Source: Sphingomonadales bacterium
GTDB taxonomy: Bacteria; Bacteroidota; Bacteroidia; Chitinophagales; Chitinophagaceae
Assembly (NCBI GenBank): GCA_016872195.1
Contig: VHAT01000005.1
Coordinates: forward strand, 18,767 to 82,766
Reading direction: 5' to 3'
DNA: 64,000 nucleotides
In this document: positions 20,820 to 29,173 of the stretch, piece after piece
Layout: each line of letters opens with the position of its first letter
How positions within the stretch are numbered: position 1 is the stretch's first letter
Notes under the pieces: generated by a model
Database searches by the model: none
Told to the model about the DNA's origin: nothing
Seen by the model: the letters and a program-made list of their open reading frames with translations, nothing else
Position numbers and translations under genes: made by a program

Positions 20820-21920
20820 ATGCCCGTTCAGCGTATCGATATTGAACAGTTTCTTTCATTAGCCGCTTCTCATCCGGTATTGGATGTACGAAGCCCGGGC
20901 GAATACACGCATGCCCATATTCCCGGTGCCATTTCGTTTCCGCTTTTTACCGATGAGGAGCGAAAGATCGTTGGTACCACCTACAAACAAAAAAGCAGAG
21001 AGCAGGCCATTAAGATCGGACTTGATTTTTTTGGACCCACTATGAAAGACAAAGTGGTCACCGCCGAACAAATCGCTGCTTCTTTTTATAAAAGTGATAC
21101 CCCTCGTAATGCAACACTACTTGTTCATTGCTGGCGGGGTGGGATGCGCAGTGCGGCCATTGCCTGGTTGCTCGACCTGTATGGATTTACCGTCTATACA
21201 TTGGCAGGAGGCTATAAACGGTATCGGAACTGGGTATTAGACGAATTGAGTAAACCCCATTCATTACGAGTGATTGGAGGATACACCGGATCCGGAAAAA
21301 CAGAACTATTGCAAGCACTCGCTAAAGCAGGAGAGGCCGTAATCGATCTAGAAAAGATCGCATCGCACAAAGGATCAGCCTTTGGAAGTATTGGGTTGCC
21401 AAAACAACCCGGGCAAGAACAGTTCGAAAATAATTTGGCCGACGCCCTATATTCATTATACGCAACGGTTTCTATTCCTGAAGAGCCGGTTTCTGCCGTA
21501 AGCAAGTCCGGTCGCCATTCGCCACTTATTTGGATCGAAGATGAATCACAGCGCATCGGACAAGTTAATCTGCCGAGCCCTTTTTGGACCACCATGCGAC
21601 AGGCTCCCGTTTATTTTTTAGAGATCCCCTTCGAAGAAAGACTATCGCATATCGTGGAAGAGTATGGAGCGCTCGATAAGACGGCCTTGACCGATGCAAC
21701 CATTCGCATCACCAAAAAGCTGGGACACCTGCAAGCGCAACAAGTTGCCGATTTGCTAGCTGAAAACAATATTCGTGCAGCCTTTGAAATCTTACTTCGC
21801 TACTACGACAAACTCTATGCTAAGTCGTTACAAAATCGCACCACACTAGAACAGCAATTAACCAAGATCGAATCGTCGAAGACAGGGGCGGAGAATCTAC
21901 GGCTGGTGTTGAAAGGCTAG
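20820..21920 (+). CDS. mnmH: tRNA 2-selenouridine synthase
   Basis: 366 aa. The N-terminal rhodanese domain (1-135) has PVLDVRSPGEYTHAHIPGA and the active loop HCWRGGMRSAA. A P-loop GYTGSGKTELLQA near 158 begins the C-terminal nucleotide-binding half. MnmH (SelU) uses selenophosphate to replace the sulfur of 2-thiouridine at the tRNA wobble base, so it depends on SelD, found 3.9 kb downstream at 25857. The ATG lies immediately after the rho terminator's T run. The stop codon sits in a perfect 14-bp palindrome (AAAGGCTAGCCTTT). Confidence 0.94.
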   Translation: MPVQRIDIEQFLSLAASHPVLDVRSPGEYTHAHIPGAISFPLFTDEERKIVGTTYKQKSREQAIKIGLDFFGPTMKDKVVTAEQIAASFYKSDTPRNATLLVHCWRGGMRSAAIAWLLDLYGFTVYTLAGGYKRYRNWVLDELSKPHSLRVIGGYTGSGKTELLQALAKAGEAVIDLEKIASHKGSAFGSIGLPKQPGQEQFENNLADALYSLYATVSIPEEPVSAVSKSGRHSPLIWIEDESQRIGQVNLPSPFWTTMRQAPVYFLEIPFEERLSHIVEEYGALDKTALTDATIRITKKLGHLQAQQVADLLAENNIRAAFEILLRYYDKLYAKSLQNRTTLEQQLTKIESSKTGAENLRLVLKG

Positions 21921-21925
21921 CCTTT
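21912..21925. repeat. Perfect 14-bp palindrome at the mnmH stop codon
   Basis: AAAGGCTAGCCTTT is fully self-complementary and contains the TAG stop. It marks the left edge of the AT-rich island. No T run follows, so it is not a standard terminator; it may be an integration scar, a protein site or chance. Confidence 0.4.
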
Positions 21926-22108
21926 AACTACATTTTCATCTGCAAAAATCAATTTTGCGTATTTCTCACAAGTAGATCTACGTGGTTTTAGCTTGTCTTT
22001 TTCCACAAACGCTTTTTCGTGCTTTAGTACGGGGGAAAATTATATAGCTTTTGACTTCGCTAAGAAAACAGTGCCGCCCTTTTTAGTACCATACAAAACC
22101 CCTTAACA

Positions 22109-23188
22109 ATGAAAACACTAGTTTTATTATGTTCATTGGCAACAATTTCTTTTGTTGCATGTAAGAAAAGCAACACTGGCGAAAGTCAAGATTTTGCAAT
22201 GATAGATGTTACAAAAAAATACAAGGACATCGCATTTGTAATCATTTCTACGGCAAAAACTAACGATAATTTCAGAACAATCGCCTATTCAGAATGTAAC
22301 AAACAGAAATATGGCGATTACTATATTAAGTTAAAAGAGCTTATAACCCTTAACGCAACTCATAAATATTGGGATTCTGCTACCGTTACAAAGCTTTCAT
22401 ACTTGGAAAAGGCGATAACTGAAACCAAACGTAATGACGTAACCATATTTATTCCCTCAATTGAAAAACACCCTGAGAAAGCAACCCAAAATAGAAATCA
22501 GTCAAGAACAGAGGCTTACGAAGAACCCATTGCTGTAATCGCCACAGAATATGACAATCCAACGCAAACAAGTCCTGGATATATAGTTGAAAGCAATGGC
22601 GTTTTAACTTTTTACCAGACTATAAACGAGACTTTTGCCTGAGAACATGATGTTTGGGTGGTGGGTGAAGAAGAAAATTGCTCACCAGAGAATATGGTTG
22701 CTGCAGTAGAAGATACTGCTATATTGACATATGGAAGGGTTAATGGTGGTGCTGAATATGGAGGCATAATCAAGGTTACTGACTGGTCCTTAGTAGAACC
22801 TTGGGTGGCAGGTAAAGTTGAATTTCGTTGCATAGTTTTTAAAGGTGCTGGAGGAGGAGGTTCGGTTCATGACAAACCTTATGGCAAGTGGCGTAGGCAA
22901 AACTTCGATGGAGTATTTAAAGATTTTGGCACCTTTTTGTTTAACTGGAATATTTCTAATATTGGAGATTGGACAACTGAAAAATGGATTGAAGAAGATG
23001 GTGGAACAAGTAATGCTATTTCTAGCTCAGTATCATGGAGGGACGCATTTGGAATTACTCATACAACTACTATTACATCGCCAGCGAAAGACAGAGATGA
23101 TGACCTTGGGCTAACGATTATTCAGTTTTCTGATAACATAAACCAAGAATATGATTTAGGTGGAGTAAAAATTAAAAGAAGAAATTAA
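22109..23188 (+). pseudogene. Lipoprotein gene interrupted by an in-frame TGA
   Basis: Two track ORFs (22109-22642 and 22658-23188) are in the same frame and are separated only by TGA at 22640-22642 plus five sense codons. Read through, they give a 359-codon protein with a lipoprotein signal (LVLLCSLATISFVACKK) and no start of its own for the second half, which lacks a signal and begins at a GTG. The family is not recognised. The C-terminal part has a Gly-rich turn (KGAGGGGS) and ends in KIKRR. A TGG-to-TGA change (Trp before EHDVWVVGEEE) is the simplest explanation. Its position between mnmH and selD makes selenocysteine worth excluding, but no hairpin like a bacterial SECIS was evident after the TGA. 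Confidence 0.65.
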
Positions 23189-23256
23189 TAAAAGAAGGTT
23201 ATCGTGAAATTTAATAACCGTTGATTTTATTAAAAATCCTACTCAAATAAATATTT

Positions 23257-23865
23257 ATGAAGTTTCATTTTTCACTTCTTGCGGTTTTTTTCTTATTCAC
23301 ACAATGTATCGCCCAAAAACAACAACTTCAGTTTGCTCTTGGGACAAATTTTAATGGTACCGGGGATACAAAAGGGCTCGGATTTTTAACAGAGTATAAT
23401 AAAAAATTCAAGAAGAGGCTTAGTTGGTCTGTTTCATTAGGAGGGACAATTAATGATGGATCGTTTGGTATACTTTATGAATACCCCCAAGGTCAACAGA
23501 GGGATGGCTCAGTCCGCTATACGATTGCAGGTTTCCAAGGAACATCTCATCTTGGCTTTAGTGTTTTTAGCTCAAATACAGGTAACCTTGTTTTTCGTCT
23601 AGGCAGTGTCATAAGATACCAATCTTCATCCTATTGGGATATAGTAAATATTTTGTACGAGCCTATAACAGGGCTACCATATCCAGTTATTGTTTTCGAA
23701 AATACAAGTCCACAAAAGACACTGGCGTTAGGTGGAAGCAGTCAACTATCATATAGTTATACATTAAAGAACAGAATTTGCCTAGGCATATTAGCAAGCT
23801 TCCAGTTTGACACACAAGGAGATACTATTTCTCAGCTATTATTTACAATTGGAAAGCGGTTTTGA
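23257..23865 (+). CDS. Secreted protein, probable small outer-membrane beta-barrel
   Basis: 202 aa with a signal peptide (FSLLAVFFLFTQCIAQ). The rest is a series of amphipathic strands rich in Ser, Gly and aromatics (GLGFLTEYNKKFKKRLSWSVSLGG, QLSYSYTLKNRICLGILASFQF) ending in GKRF, which is typical of small barrels ending in an aromatic residue. The specific family is not recognised. It is AT-rich like the rest of the island and follows the interrupted lipoprotein gene by 68 bp on the same strand, so the two could work together at the outer membrane. Confidence 0.6.
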   Translation: MKFHFSLLAVFFLFTQCIAQKQQLQFALGTNFNGTGDTKGLGFLTEYNKKFKKRLSWSVSLGGTINDGSFGILYEYPQGQQRDGSVRYTIAGFQGTSHLGFSVFSSNTGNLVFRLGSVIRYQSSSYWDIVNILYEPITGLPYPVIVFENTSPQKTLALGGSSQLSYSYTLKNRICLGILASFQFDTQGDTISQLLFTIGKRF

Positions 23866-23964
23866 CCCACACTTGAAACAGCAGAAGCCAAGCGGAATAA
23901 CAAAGCTTTCTTTTTTAGAAACTTGTCTTCCTTTTCTACAATTAAAAACATTTGATCTGTATCT

Positions 23965-24444
23965 ATGTTTCGTGAAATGATTGATTCAGTTTTTGGTTAC
24001 GTAGTTTCTAGAATAATTGATCCAATATGTACTACGATTTGGAAGTGGGCGACTTTCCTCTTCTATAAAACATTTACTTGGCAAGGAATAAAAATAGCTG
24101 GTGAATGGGAAGCACAGGCAGAGAGTAAAGAAACTACTTTTCACGAAGTGTTTAATATTAAACAAAGTGGATTCAGGTTGTCTGGTGATTATAGTGTTAA
24201 AAATGTGTTTAAGCATGAAGGAGGGGCAGTAAACTCAAAGTATAAACTTGATGGAAAAGTCATTAATAACTATGTAACATTTATATGTTATATCAATTCG
24301 CATTCCGAGTATGGGGTAGCAACATTCATTCTTGAATTAGTTGATGGAGGTAGTTCTTTGGAGGGAAAGTCGCTTTGGTTAGACCGAAATGGCCGCAAAA
24401 TTGTATATTATCCTAAGTACAAAATGAGCAGAAAAAAATATTAA
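23965..24444 (+). CDS. Hypothetical membrane-associated beta-rich protein
   Basis: 159 aa, family not recognised. A hydrophobic/aromatic N-terminal segment (residues 8-38, VVSRIIDPICTTIWKWATFLF) may sit in or on a membrane. It is followed by about 110 residues of beta-strand pattern beginning with GEWEAQAES and repeating Gly turns (GFRLSGDYSV, YKLDGKVINNYVTF), a lipocalin-like strand-turn layout. The C-terminus is basic (KYKMSRKKY). Codon use is AT-rich. It lies between the barrel-like gene and the TonB-like gene in the island. Confidence 0.55.
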   Translation: MFREMIDSVFGYVVSRIIDPICTTIWKWATFLFYKTFTWQGIKIAGEWEAQAESKETTFHEVFNIKQSGFRLSGDYSVKNVFKHEGGAVNSKYKLDGKVINNYVTFICYINSHSEYGVATFILELVDGGSSLEGKSLWLDRNGRKIVYYPKYKMSRKKY

Positions 24445-24497
24445 CACCTTCAGTTGCTTTCAAAATATATCGTTCTGTTATTAACTACTTTTAACCC

Positions 24498-25172
24498 ATG
24501 GACGGCCGTATAGAAAAAATCAAATTTTCCTTTTCCTGCAACGAAAAGCTTTCTAAAATGAGGCCTTGTGCGGAGGGTTTGCATTGCCCAACTTGTAATA
24601 AATCTGTCGTCGACTTTAGGCAGAAAACCTTAGCCGAGTTGACAAGACAGCTGGAAGAAAACGAATCTGTGTGTGGCATTTTCTCAACAGATCAAATGCT
24701 GAAAAAAAGAAAGACATTCCAATTTGGCCGTCTTGTGGCGAGCATTTTTATTGCCTTGGGCCTTGGAACAATAAATAAATCTGTCTTTGGTCAAACCGGG
24801 GCCGGTGATACTTTATCTGCCTACCAAGAACAGAATAAAGATGAAAATAATTTCATTGGAGGCATAGTAGAAACCCCTGCAATATTTAAATATGGGGGTG
24901 ATAAACAACTTTCCGATTTTTTATCTAAAAACATAACTTGGCCAAAGAATGGACGGCGAGGATATGTAGAGATATTCTTCGCCATCGATACGGCCGGGCG
25001 GCCCGGACAAGTAAAAATAATAAAGAGTCTGGGTACGGCAGCAGATAAGGAAGCAATTCGATTGGTAATGCTTTTGGAATTTACCCCTTCCACCAAGTAT
25101 GGCAGAAAAGTGAAAGAGTACAGGCGCTTGTCCATCCCCTTCAATATGCGAGGCAAGAAGTACATATTGTGA
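24498..25172 (+). CDS. TonB C-terminal-domain protein with a Cys-rich N-terminal domain
   Basis: 224 aa. Residues 10-55 are a cysteine-containing module (C-x-E, RPCAEGLHCPTCNKSVVDF) that is common at the N-terminus of Bacteroidota energy-transducer-like proteins and probably binds a metal. A single membrane helix is at about 80-98 (SIFIALGLGTI). The C-terminal domain (about 140-222) has the TonB pattern GYVEIFFAIDTAGRPGQVKI and LEFTPSTKYGRKVKEYRRLSIPF. Such proteins link inner-membrane proton force to outer-membrane receptors, though this one lacks the long Pro-rich spacer. It is part of the AT-rich island. Confidence 0.8.
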   Translation: MDGRIEKIKFSFSCNEKLSKMRPCAEGLHCPTCNKSVVDFRQKTLAELTRQLEENESVCGIFSTDQMLKKRKTFQFGRLVASIFIALGLGTINKSVFGQTGAGDTLSAYQEQNKDENNFIGGIVETPAIFKYGGDKQLSDFLSKNITWPKNGRRGYVEIFFAIDTAGRPGQVKIIKSLGTAADKEAIRLVMLLEFTPSTKYGRKVKEYRRLSIPFNMRGKKYIL

Positions 25173-25217
25173 CAGACCGACTAAAAAGCCCTTACTGACC
25201 TATTCATCATTTTTCCC

Positions 25218-25260
25218 TTTGGGAGGTTCAATTAATTGTAATAACTTTGTAATTACAATT
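25218..25260 (+). promoter_or_regulatory. mazEF promoter with overlapping operator
   Basis: TTTG (25218-25221), a 20-base spacer and TAACTTTG (25242-25249) match both Bacteroidota promoter elements. A perfect 9-bp inverted repeat, AATTGTAAT (25234-25242) and ATTACAATT (25252-25260), encloses the -7 box. Binding there would block RNA polymerase. The expected transcription start is only about 10 bases from the ATG at 25267. Confidence 0.8.
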
Positions 25261-25266
25261 CAACTT

Positions 25267-25512
25267 ATGGAAATTTCGTTGATCCAAATTGGAAACTCAA
25301 AGGGTATACGTCTTCCTAAAACCATCATCGAGAAATACAAGTTTCAAGGATCCTTAGAGCTTGTTTTTGAAAAAGAGTATATTATACTAAAGCCAAAGAA
25401 AAAACCCCGTGAAGGTTGGGAAAAGAGCTTTCAGGAAATGCGAAAAAACGGTGATGATACTCTACTTATTCCAGATACTTTTAAGGATGAAGAACTAGAG
25501 GAATGGAAATAA
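25267..25512 (+). CDS. mazE: MazE-like antitoxin (AbrB/SpoVT fold)
   Basis: 81 aa from ATG 25267; the track start at 25219 lies upstream of the promoter and is ruled out. The N-terminal swapped-hairpin DNA-binding fold reads EISLIQIGNSKGIRLPKTII, typical of MazE/AbrB proteins. The acidic C-terminus (DTFKDEELEEWK) is the tail that usually plugs the toxin. It binds the palindrome over its own promoter by inference. The stop overlaps the toxin start by 10 bp. Confidence 0.88.
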   Translation: MEISLIQIGNSKGIRLPKTIIEKYKFQGSLELVFEKEYIILKPKKKPREGWEKSFQEMRKNGDDTLLIPDTFKDEELEEWK

Positions 25513-25826
25513 GGCAATACCAGATTGTTTTGGTAAATCTTGATCCAACTATTGGTCGTGAAATAAGAAAAACCCGACCATGTGTGGTCATTTCACCAAA
25601 CGAAATGAATGATTTTTTACAGACGGTCATTATTGCCCCTATGACTAGTGTGATAAAAAATTACCCCACGCGAGTTCCTGTCAGGCATAATAAAAGAAAT
25701 GGGAGTATCGTACTTGACCAAATTAGAACAGTGGACAGAAGAAGATTGATCAAGGCCTACAAGTGCTTAACGGCAAAAGAGGTCCTGGTGATAAAATCCG
25801 TCCTTCAAGAGATGTTTGTATTATAA
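25503..25826 (+). CDS. mazF: MazF/PemK-family toxin endoribonuclease
   Basis: 107 aa, the normal MazF length. Signatures: IRQYQIVLVNLDPTIGREIRKTRPCVVIS at the N-terminus (with the catalytic Arg in KTRP), IIAPMTS near residue 46, and VLDQIRTVDRRRL near 78. MazF toxins cut mRNA at short sequences in the cytoplasm when the antitoxin decays. It overlaps mazE by 10 bp (translational coupling) and ends 30 bp before selD, so some selD transcription may come from the mazEF promoter. Confidence 0.92.
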   Translation: MEIRQYQIVLVNLDPTIGREIRKTRPCVVISPNEMNDFLQTVIIAPMTSVIKNYPTRVPVRHNKRNGSIVLDQIRTVDRRRLIKAYKCLTAKEVLVIKSVLQEMFVL

Positions 25827-25856
25827 TTGTTGGGCGCAAATCTGTAAAACTACCCC

Positions 25857-26915
25857 ATGACCACACCACTTCTCACTGAATTTTCAAAAGGCGGCGGCTG
25901 CAGCTGTAAGATCGCCCCGCGGGTACTCGAAGAGATCCTGCACTCCACCATCGCACGTCCGCACGATGCGGCTTTGTTAGTGGGCTACGACACCAATGAC
26001 GATGCGGCGGTATATGATCTGGGTAATGGCATGGCGCTGATCTCTAGCACCGATTTTTTTTCGCCCCTTGTCAACGATGCATTCACCTTTGGTAAGATCG
26101 CAGCGGCCAATGCCATCAGCGACATCTATGCCATGGGAGGAAAGCCACTGGTAGCGATCGCTATTTTGGGTTGGCCCATAGATAAATTGCCCAATGCCAT
26201 GGCTCAACAAGTGATCGAAGGAGGTAGAACCATTTGTCAAGAAGCGGGTATTCCCCTGGCCGGCGGACACAGCATCGACAACCCCGAACCACTCTTTGGG
26301 TTGGCGGTTACTGGGATCGTTCCGATCGAAAATCTAAAACGAAATAATACGGCTCAAGTGGGCGATTGGTTACTGCTTACCAAACCCCTGGGCACGGGGG
26401 TACTGGCGAGTGCCGATAAAAAGGGCTTGCTCGACACCGAGCATCAAACCGTTTTATTGGATGCCCTTTGCTCTCTCAATCAGATCGGAACCGAACTCGG
26501 AAGCATCAAGGGAGTCCATGCCATTACGGACATCACGGGCTTTGGCATCATGGGGCATCTTATCGAAATGATAAAGGGAAGCCATGCCAGCGCGGCCATT
26601 TACTACGACCAGCTGCCCATATTGCCCCGCGTACAGGAGTTGATCACACAACGTATCTTTCCGGATGCTACTACTCGTAATTGGAGTGCTTATCAAGATA
26701 AGATCCGATTTGAAAAGGGGGTGAACGTAATGGAAGCCTTTACGCTACTGCCCGATCCGCAAACCAACGGAGGATTGCTGATCAGTGTAGCACCCGATGC
26801 TCTCGCGGCGGTGCAACAATTATTAAAAGACCGGGGCTTTGAAGCACATACAGAACCGATCGGGCAAGTAGTGGAGGCAACAGAAAAAACATTGATCATT
26901 TATCCTGGTCGGTAA
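25857..26915 (+). CDS. selD: Selenide, water dikinase (selenophosphate synthase)
   Basis: 352 aa. The N-terminal active-site loop GGGCSCKIAP has Cys at the catalytic position (not selenocysteine) with the adjacent Lys, followed by DDAAVYDL, SSTDFFSP and GGHSIDNPEP, and the C-terminal NGGLLISV. SelD makes selenophosphate from selenide and ATP. The only user seen here is MnmH upstream, so the local selenium pathway is tRNA modification; selA, selB and selC were not seen in the window. It is convergent with the IPExxxVDY gene with a 5-bp gap. Confidence 0.96.
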   Translation: MTTPLLTEFSKGGGCSCKIAPRVLEEILHSTIARPHDAALLVGYDTNDDAAVYDLGNGMALISSTDFFSPLVNDAFTFGKIAAANAISDIYAMGGKPLVAIAILGWPIDKLPNAMAQQVIEGGRTICQEAGIPLAGGHSIDNPEPLFGLAVTGIVPIENLKRNNTAQVGDWLLLTKPLGTGVLASADKKGLLDTEHQTVLLDALCSLNQIGTELGSIKGVHAITDITGFGIMGHLIEMIKGSHASAAIYYDQLPILPRVQELITQRIFPDATTRNWSAYQDKIRFEKGVNVMEAFTLLPDPQTNGGLLISVAPDALAAVQQLLKDRGFEAHTEPIGQVVEATEKTLIIYPGR

Positions 26916-26920
26916 TTTCG

Positions 26921-27367
26921 CTAAAAAACCAGATTTTCCTTATTGCGAATTTGATCGGTAGAAAGCTCGGCCACCAATTGTACGGCCGGAATCTGTCGTA
27001 TAGTTTGAATCGTGGTCTGGATAGAGGCTTCACTGACCTCATCTTCTTTCATCAACCATAAAAAATCCAGGTGCTTGAACTCGGGCAGTAAAAATTCGCC
27101 GTCAAACTTATTGTTGTATATATAATGCTCTAAAGACCCGGTGGGTTCGCGAAACTCATAGACCGAAAAAAAATATTCGCGTTTTTTATAAATGCGTTTG
27201 ATCTCCAGTTCATTGATCCGAAAATCGAGGCCGATGGTATGATTCAGGTGCCAGCAAAACTGATACCCCCGTATGGGTGCAACGATGCCTAAGAGACGTG
27301 TTCCCTCAAAAAAGGCTTCTGTTATCAGCGAATTATCGAGGACCAGCTTGTTGACCCGTTCTGCCAT
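26921..27367 (-). CDS. IPExxxVDY family protein
   Basis: 148 aa cytoplasmic protein without known function, found across Bacteroidota. The family pattern is at the C-terminus: RQIPAVQLVAELSTDQIRNKENLVF, where the IPE and VDY positions are degenerate (IPA, VAE) but the terminal KENL is kept. The N-terminal half is a mixed strand pattern (GIVAPIRGYQFCWHLN). It follows the M28 peptidase gene on the same strand (34-bp gap). Confidence 0.75.
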   Translation of the reverse strand: MAERVNKLVLDNSLITEAFFEGTRLLGIVAPIRGYQFCWHLNHTIGLDFRINELEIKRIYKKREYFFSVYEFREPTGSLEHYIYNNKFDGEFLLPEFKHLDFLWLMKEDEVSEASIQTTIQTIRQIPAVQLVAELSTDQIRNKENLVF

Positions 27368-27400
27368 AGGTTGGTCTATACAAGATACAACTTATAGTCG

Positions 27401-29053
27401 TTAGAACTGAATATCGGCCACCATCTGTTCGGAGCCGCGCTGATACAACACTTTTACACGGTCACCTTTCTTGAATTTTCCAAGCGTTTGCATATAGCTC
27501 TCCATTGAGCCGATCTTATAATCACCTATTTGCAAAACAATATCGCCGGCGCGAATACCTGCCTTTTGAGCAGGACGACCTTCGCTGACACCATCGGCTC
27601 TTACTCCTGTTCCGCTATAGGTATAATCGGGCATAATACCCATAGAAACACTAAAGCGTGCCGATGTTGTGGTTTGCGTTTCGCGCGTTTTTAAAAAAGC
27701 CAATCGCCCTGTCTTATCGGTTTGGTCGATCAGTTGTTCCATGTGGCGAAGTATGGTTACCATTCCCTTGTAGTTGATGCGATCAGCATCATCGCTGGGC
27801 TTATGATAATCGGTATGCAAACCGGTAAAATAAAATAAGACGGGAATGTCTTTGCGATAAAACGAGGTATGATCACTTGGACCCGAGCCGCTCGAATCGA
27901 TCTTTACCTGAAACGCAGTCTTGGTATTATTGTTAACCACCGAAGACCAGTATGGAGATGTTCCGTATCCCCCAATAGTAACAGTTTTGGTGCTATCGTT
28001 CAGGCGACCCACCATATCCATATTGATCATGTAATTGACCGTCTTGAGATCGATGGTAGGATTCTCAACGAAATGTTTTGATCCATAAAGTCCCAACTCC
28101 TCGCCAGAAAAAGCAATGAGTAAATAATTATTCGAGCGAGCGGCCGACTTTTTTAATTCGGAACCCAATACCAACAAGGTGGCCGTACCACTGGCATTAT
28201 CATCGGCTCCGTTATGAATAGCCGCCTCTTTTTTCTCGTATCGAGAATTTCCATCTTCTCCATACCCAAGGTGATCGAAATGAGCGCCAAGCACCACGGT
28301 GGTAGGGGCGCCGTTATTTATATAGCCGATCACATTCGACCCGCTTCGGACTACATCGCTCAGCGAAGCACGGGCATCGAGTTCTAGCGAAGCAATTTCT
28401 TGATTCAAAAAAGGAGCGATCGCGTTATGTTTGATAAAAAAGACCGGAAGGTTTACCAGCGGTAGTTTATCCTTGGCGTTAAAGCTAAGTTTGTCGTCTA
28501 TGGTGCTACTGTTATACCAAAGTAATGCTTCCGCACCTTTTTCTTTGGCCTTTGTGCTGAATTCATAAATGTACCCCGCCAAGTCAAAATGAGGATTGGT
28601 CTTATTTTCTTCGAGTACCTCATGCAGATCGATCATCCAGGGTGCGCCCATTTCGCGTAATCCTGGCGTAAGAGTACCCGCAACAGACCCGGTGGCGCTA
28701 AATGAAAAAACAAAGAACTCTTTTTCGGGGGTCAGTGCTTTTTTCGCTATGATCAACTTCGCATCGGTTCCTATTTTTTTTCCTTCATTAACAGAAAAGG
28801 GTTGATAATACCCTTCGGTGCCCTTTGGGATCAGCCCAGACAGTTGAAATTGCCCGGCAATGTATTCCATAGCTAGTTTTTCGCCGGGGGTTCCCGTGCG
28901 GCGGCCTTCGAGCCGATCATCGGCCAAAAACCGGACATGGCCTTCGAGGGTGTTTTGCAACGAACTGTTTTTCTTATCAAGATGTCGCGTAGTCGTGCAA
29001 GCGCTCAGCACAAGCAATACTATAGCAAGCGGAAATTTTGTAAAAACTCGCAT
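27401..29053 (-). CDS. M28-family metallopeptidase with PA-like and PDZ domains
   Basis: 550 aa from ATG 29053, which gives a lipoprotein signal (LAIVLLVLSACTTT); the track start lies upstream of the promoter box. A PA-like insert covers about 110-250. The M28 catalytic domain has the two-zinc ligands: His in LGAHFDHLGYG, Asp in GADDNASGTA, Glu pair in FSGEELGLYG, Asp in INMDMVGRL, and His in LHTDYHKPSDDAD. A PDZ domain closes the protein (PAQKAGIRAGDIVLQIGD, about 490-540). Expected to be a membrane-anchored aminopeptidase that degrades external peptides. It is divergent from feoB. Confidence 0.93.
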   Translation of the reverse strand: MRVFTKFPLAIVLLVLSACTTTRHLDKKNSSLQNTLEGHVRFLADDRLEGRRTGTPGEKLAMEYIAGQFQLSGLIPKGTEGYYQPFSVNEGKKIGTDAKLIIAKKALTPEKEFFVFSFSATGSVAGTLTPGLREMGAPWMIDLHEVLEENKTNPHFDLAGYIYEFSTKAKEKGAEALLWYNSSTIDDKLSFNAKDKLPLVNLPVFFIKHNAIAPFLNQEIASLELDARASLSDVVRSGSNVIGYINNGAPTTVVLGAHFDHLGYGEDGNSRYEKKEAAIHNGADDNASGTATLLVLGSELKKSAARSNNYLLIAFSGEELGLYGSKHFVENPTIDLKTVNYMINMDMVGRLNDSTKTVTIGGYGTSPYWSSVVNNNTKTAFQVKIDSSGSGPSDHTSFYRKDIPVLFYFTGLHTDYHKPSDDADRINYKGMVTILRHMEQLIDQTDKTGRLAFLKTRETQTTTSARFSVSMGIMPDYTYSGTGVRADGVSEGRPAQKAGIRAGDIVLQIGDYKIGSMESYMQTLGKFKKGDRVKVLYQRGSEQMVADIQF

Positions 29054-29074
29054 AGGGGTATAATTAACCGGCAG

Positions 29075-29082
29075 CAAAGTTA
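29075..29082 (-). promoter_or_regulatory. -7 promoter box for the M28 peptidase gene
   Basis: Plus-strand CAAAGTTA is minus-strand TAACTTTG, a perfect TAnnTTTG box 22 bases before ATG 29053. It shares the 100-bp divergent gap with the feoB box. Confidence 0.6.
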
Positions 29083-29147
29083 CCAACTGTCCGGATGCTT
29101 TGTGCATTAAGCCCGAGATTTTGGGGGATGGTTTGGCGCTCAGTGTC

Positions 29148-29155
29148 TACTTTTG
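29148..29155 (+). promoter_or_regulatory. -7 promoter box for feoB
   Basis: TACTTTTG is a perfect -7 match. It overlaps the TTG that the ORF track uses as the feoB start (29153), so translation must begin further downstream on this transcript. Confidence 0.55.
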
Positions 29156-29173
29156 CATTCTATTATTAACAGC

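Noticed and set aside
23965-24444. Similarity in layout (membrane segment plus beta-rich domain) to Cap15-type CBASS effectors
   Set aside because: No cyclase or other defence gene is nearby and no family motif was seen; the pattern is too general.
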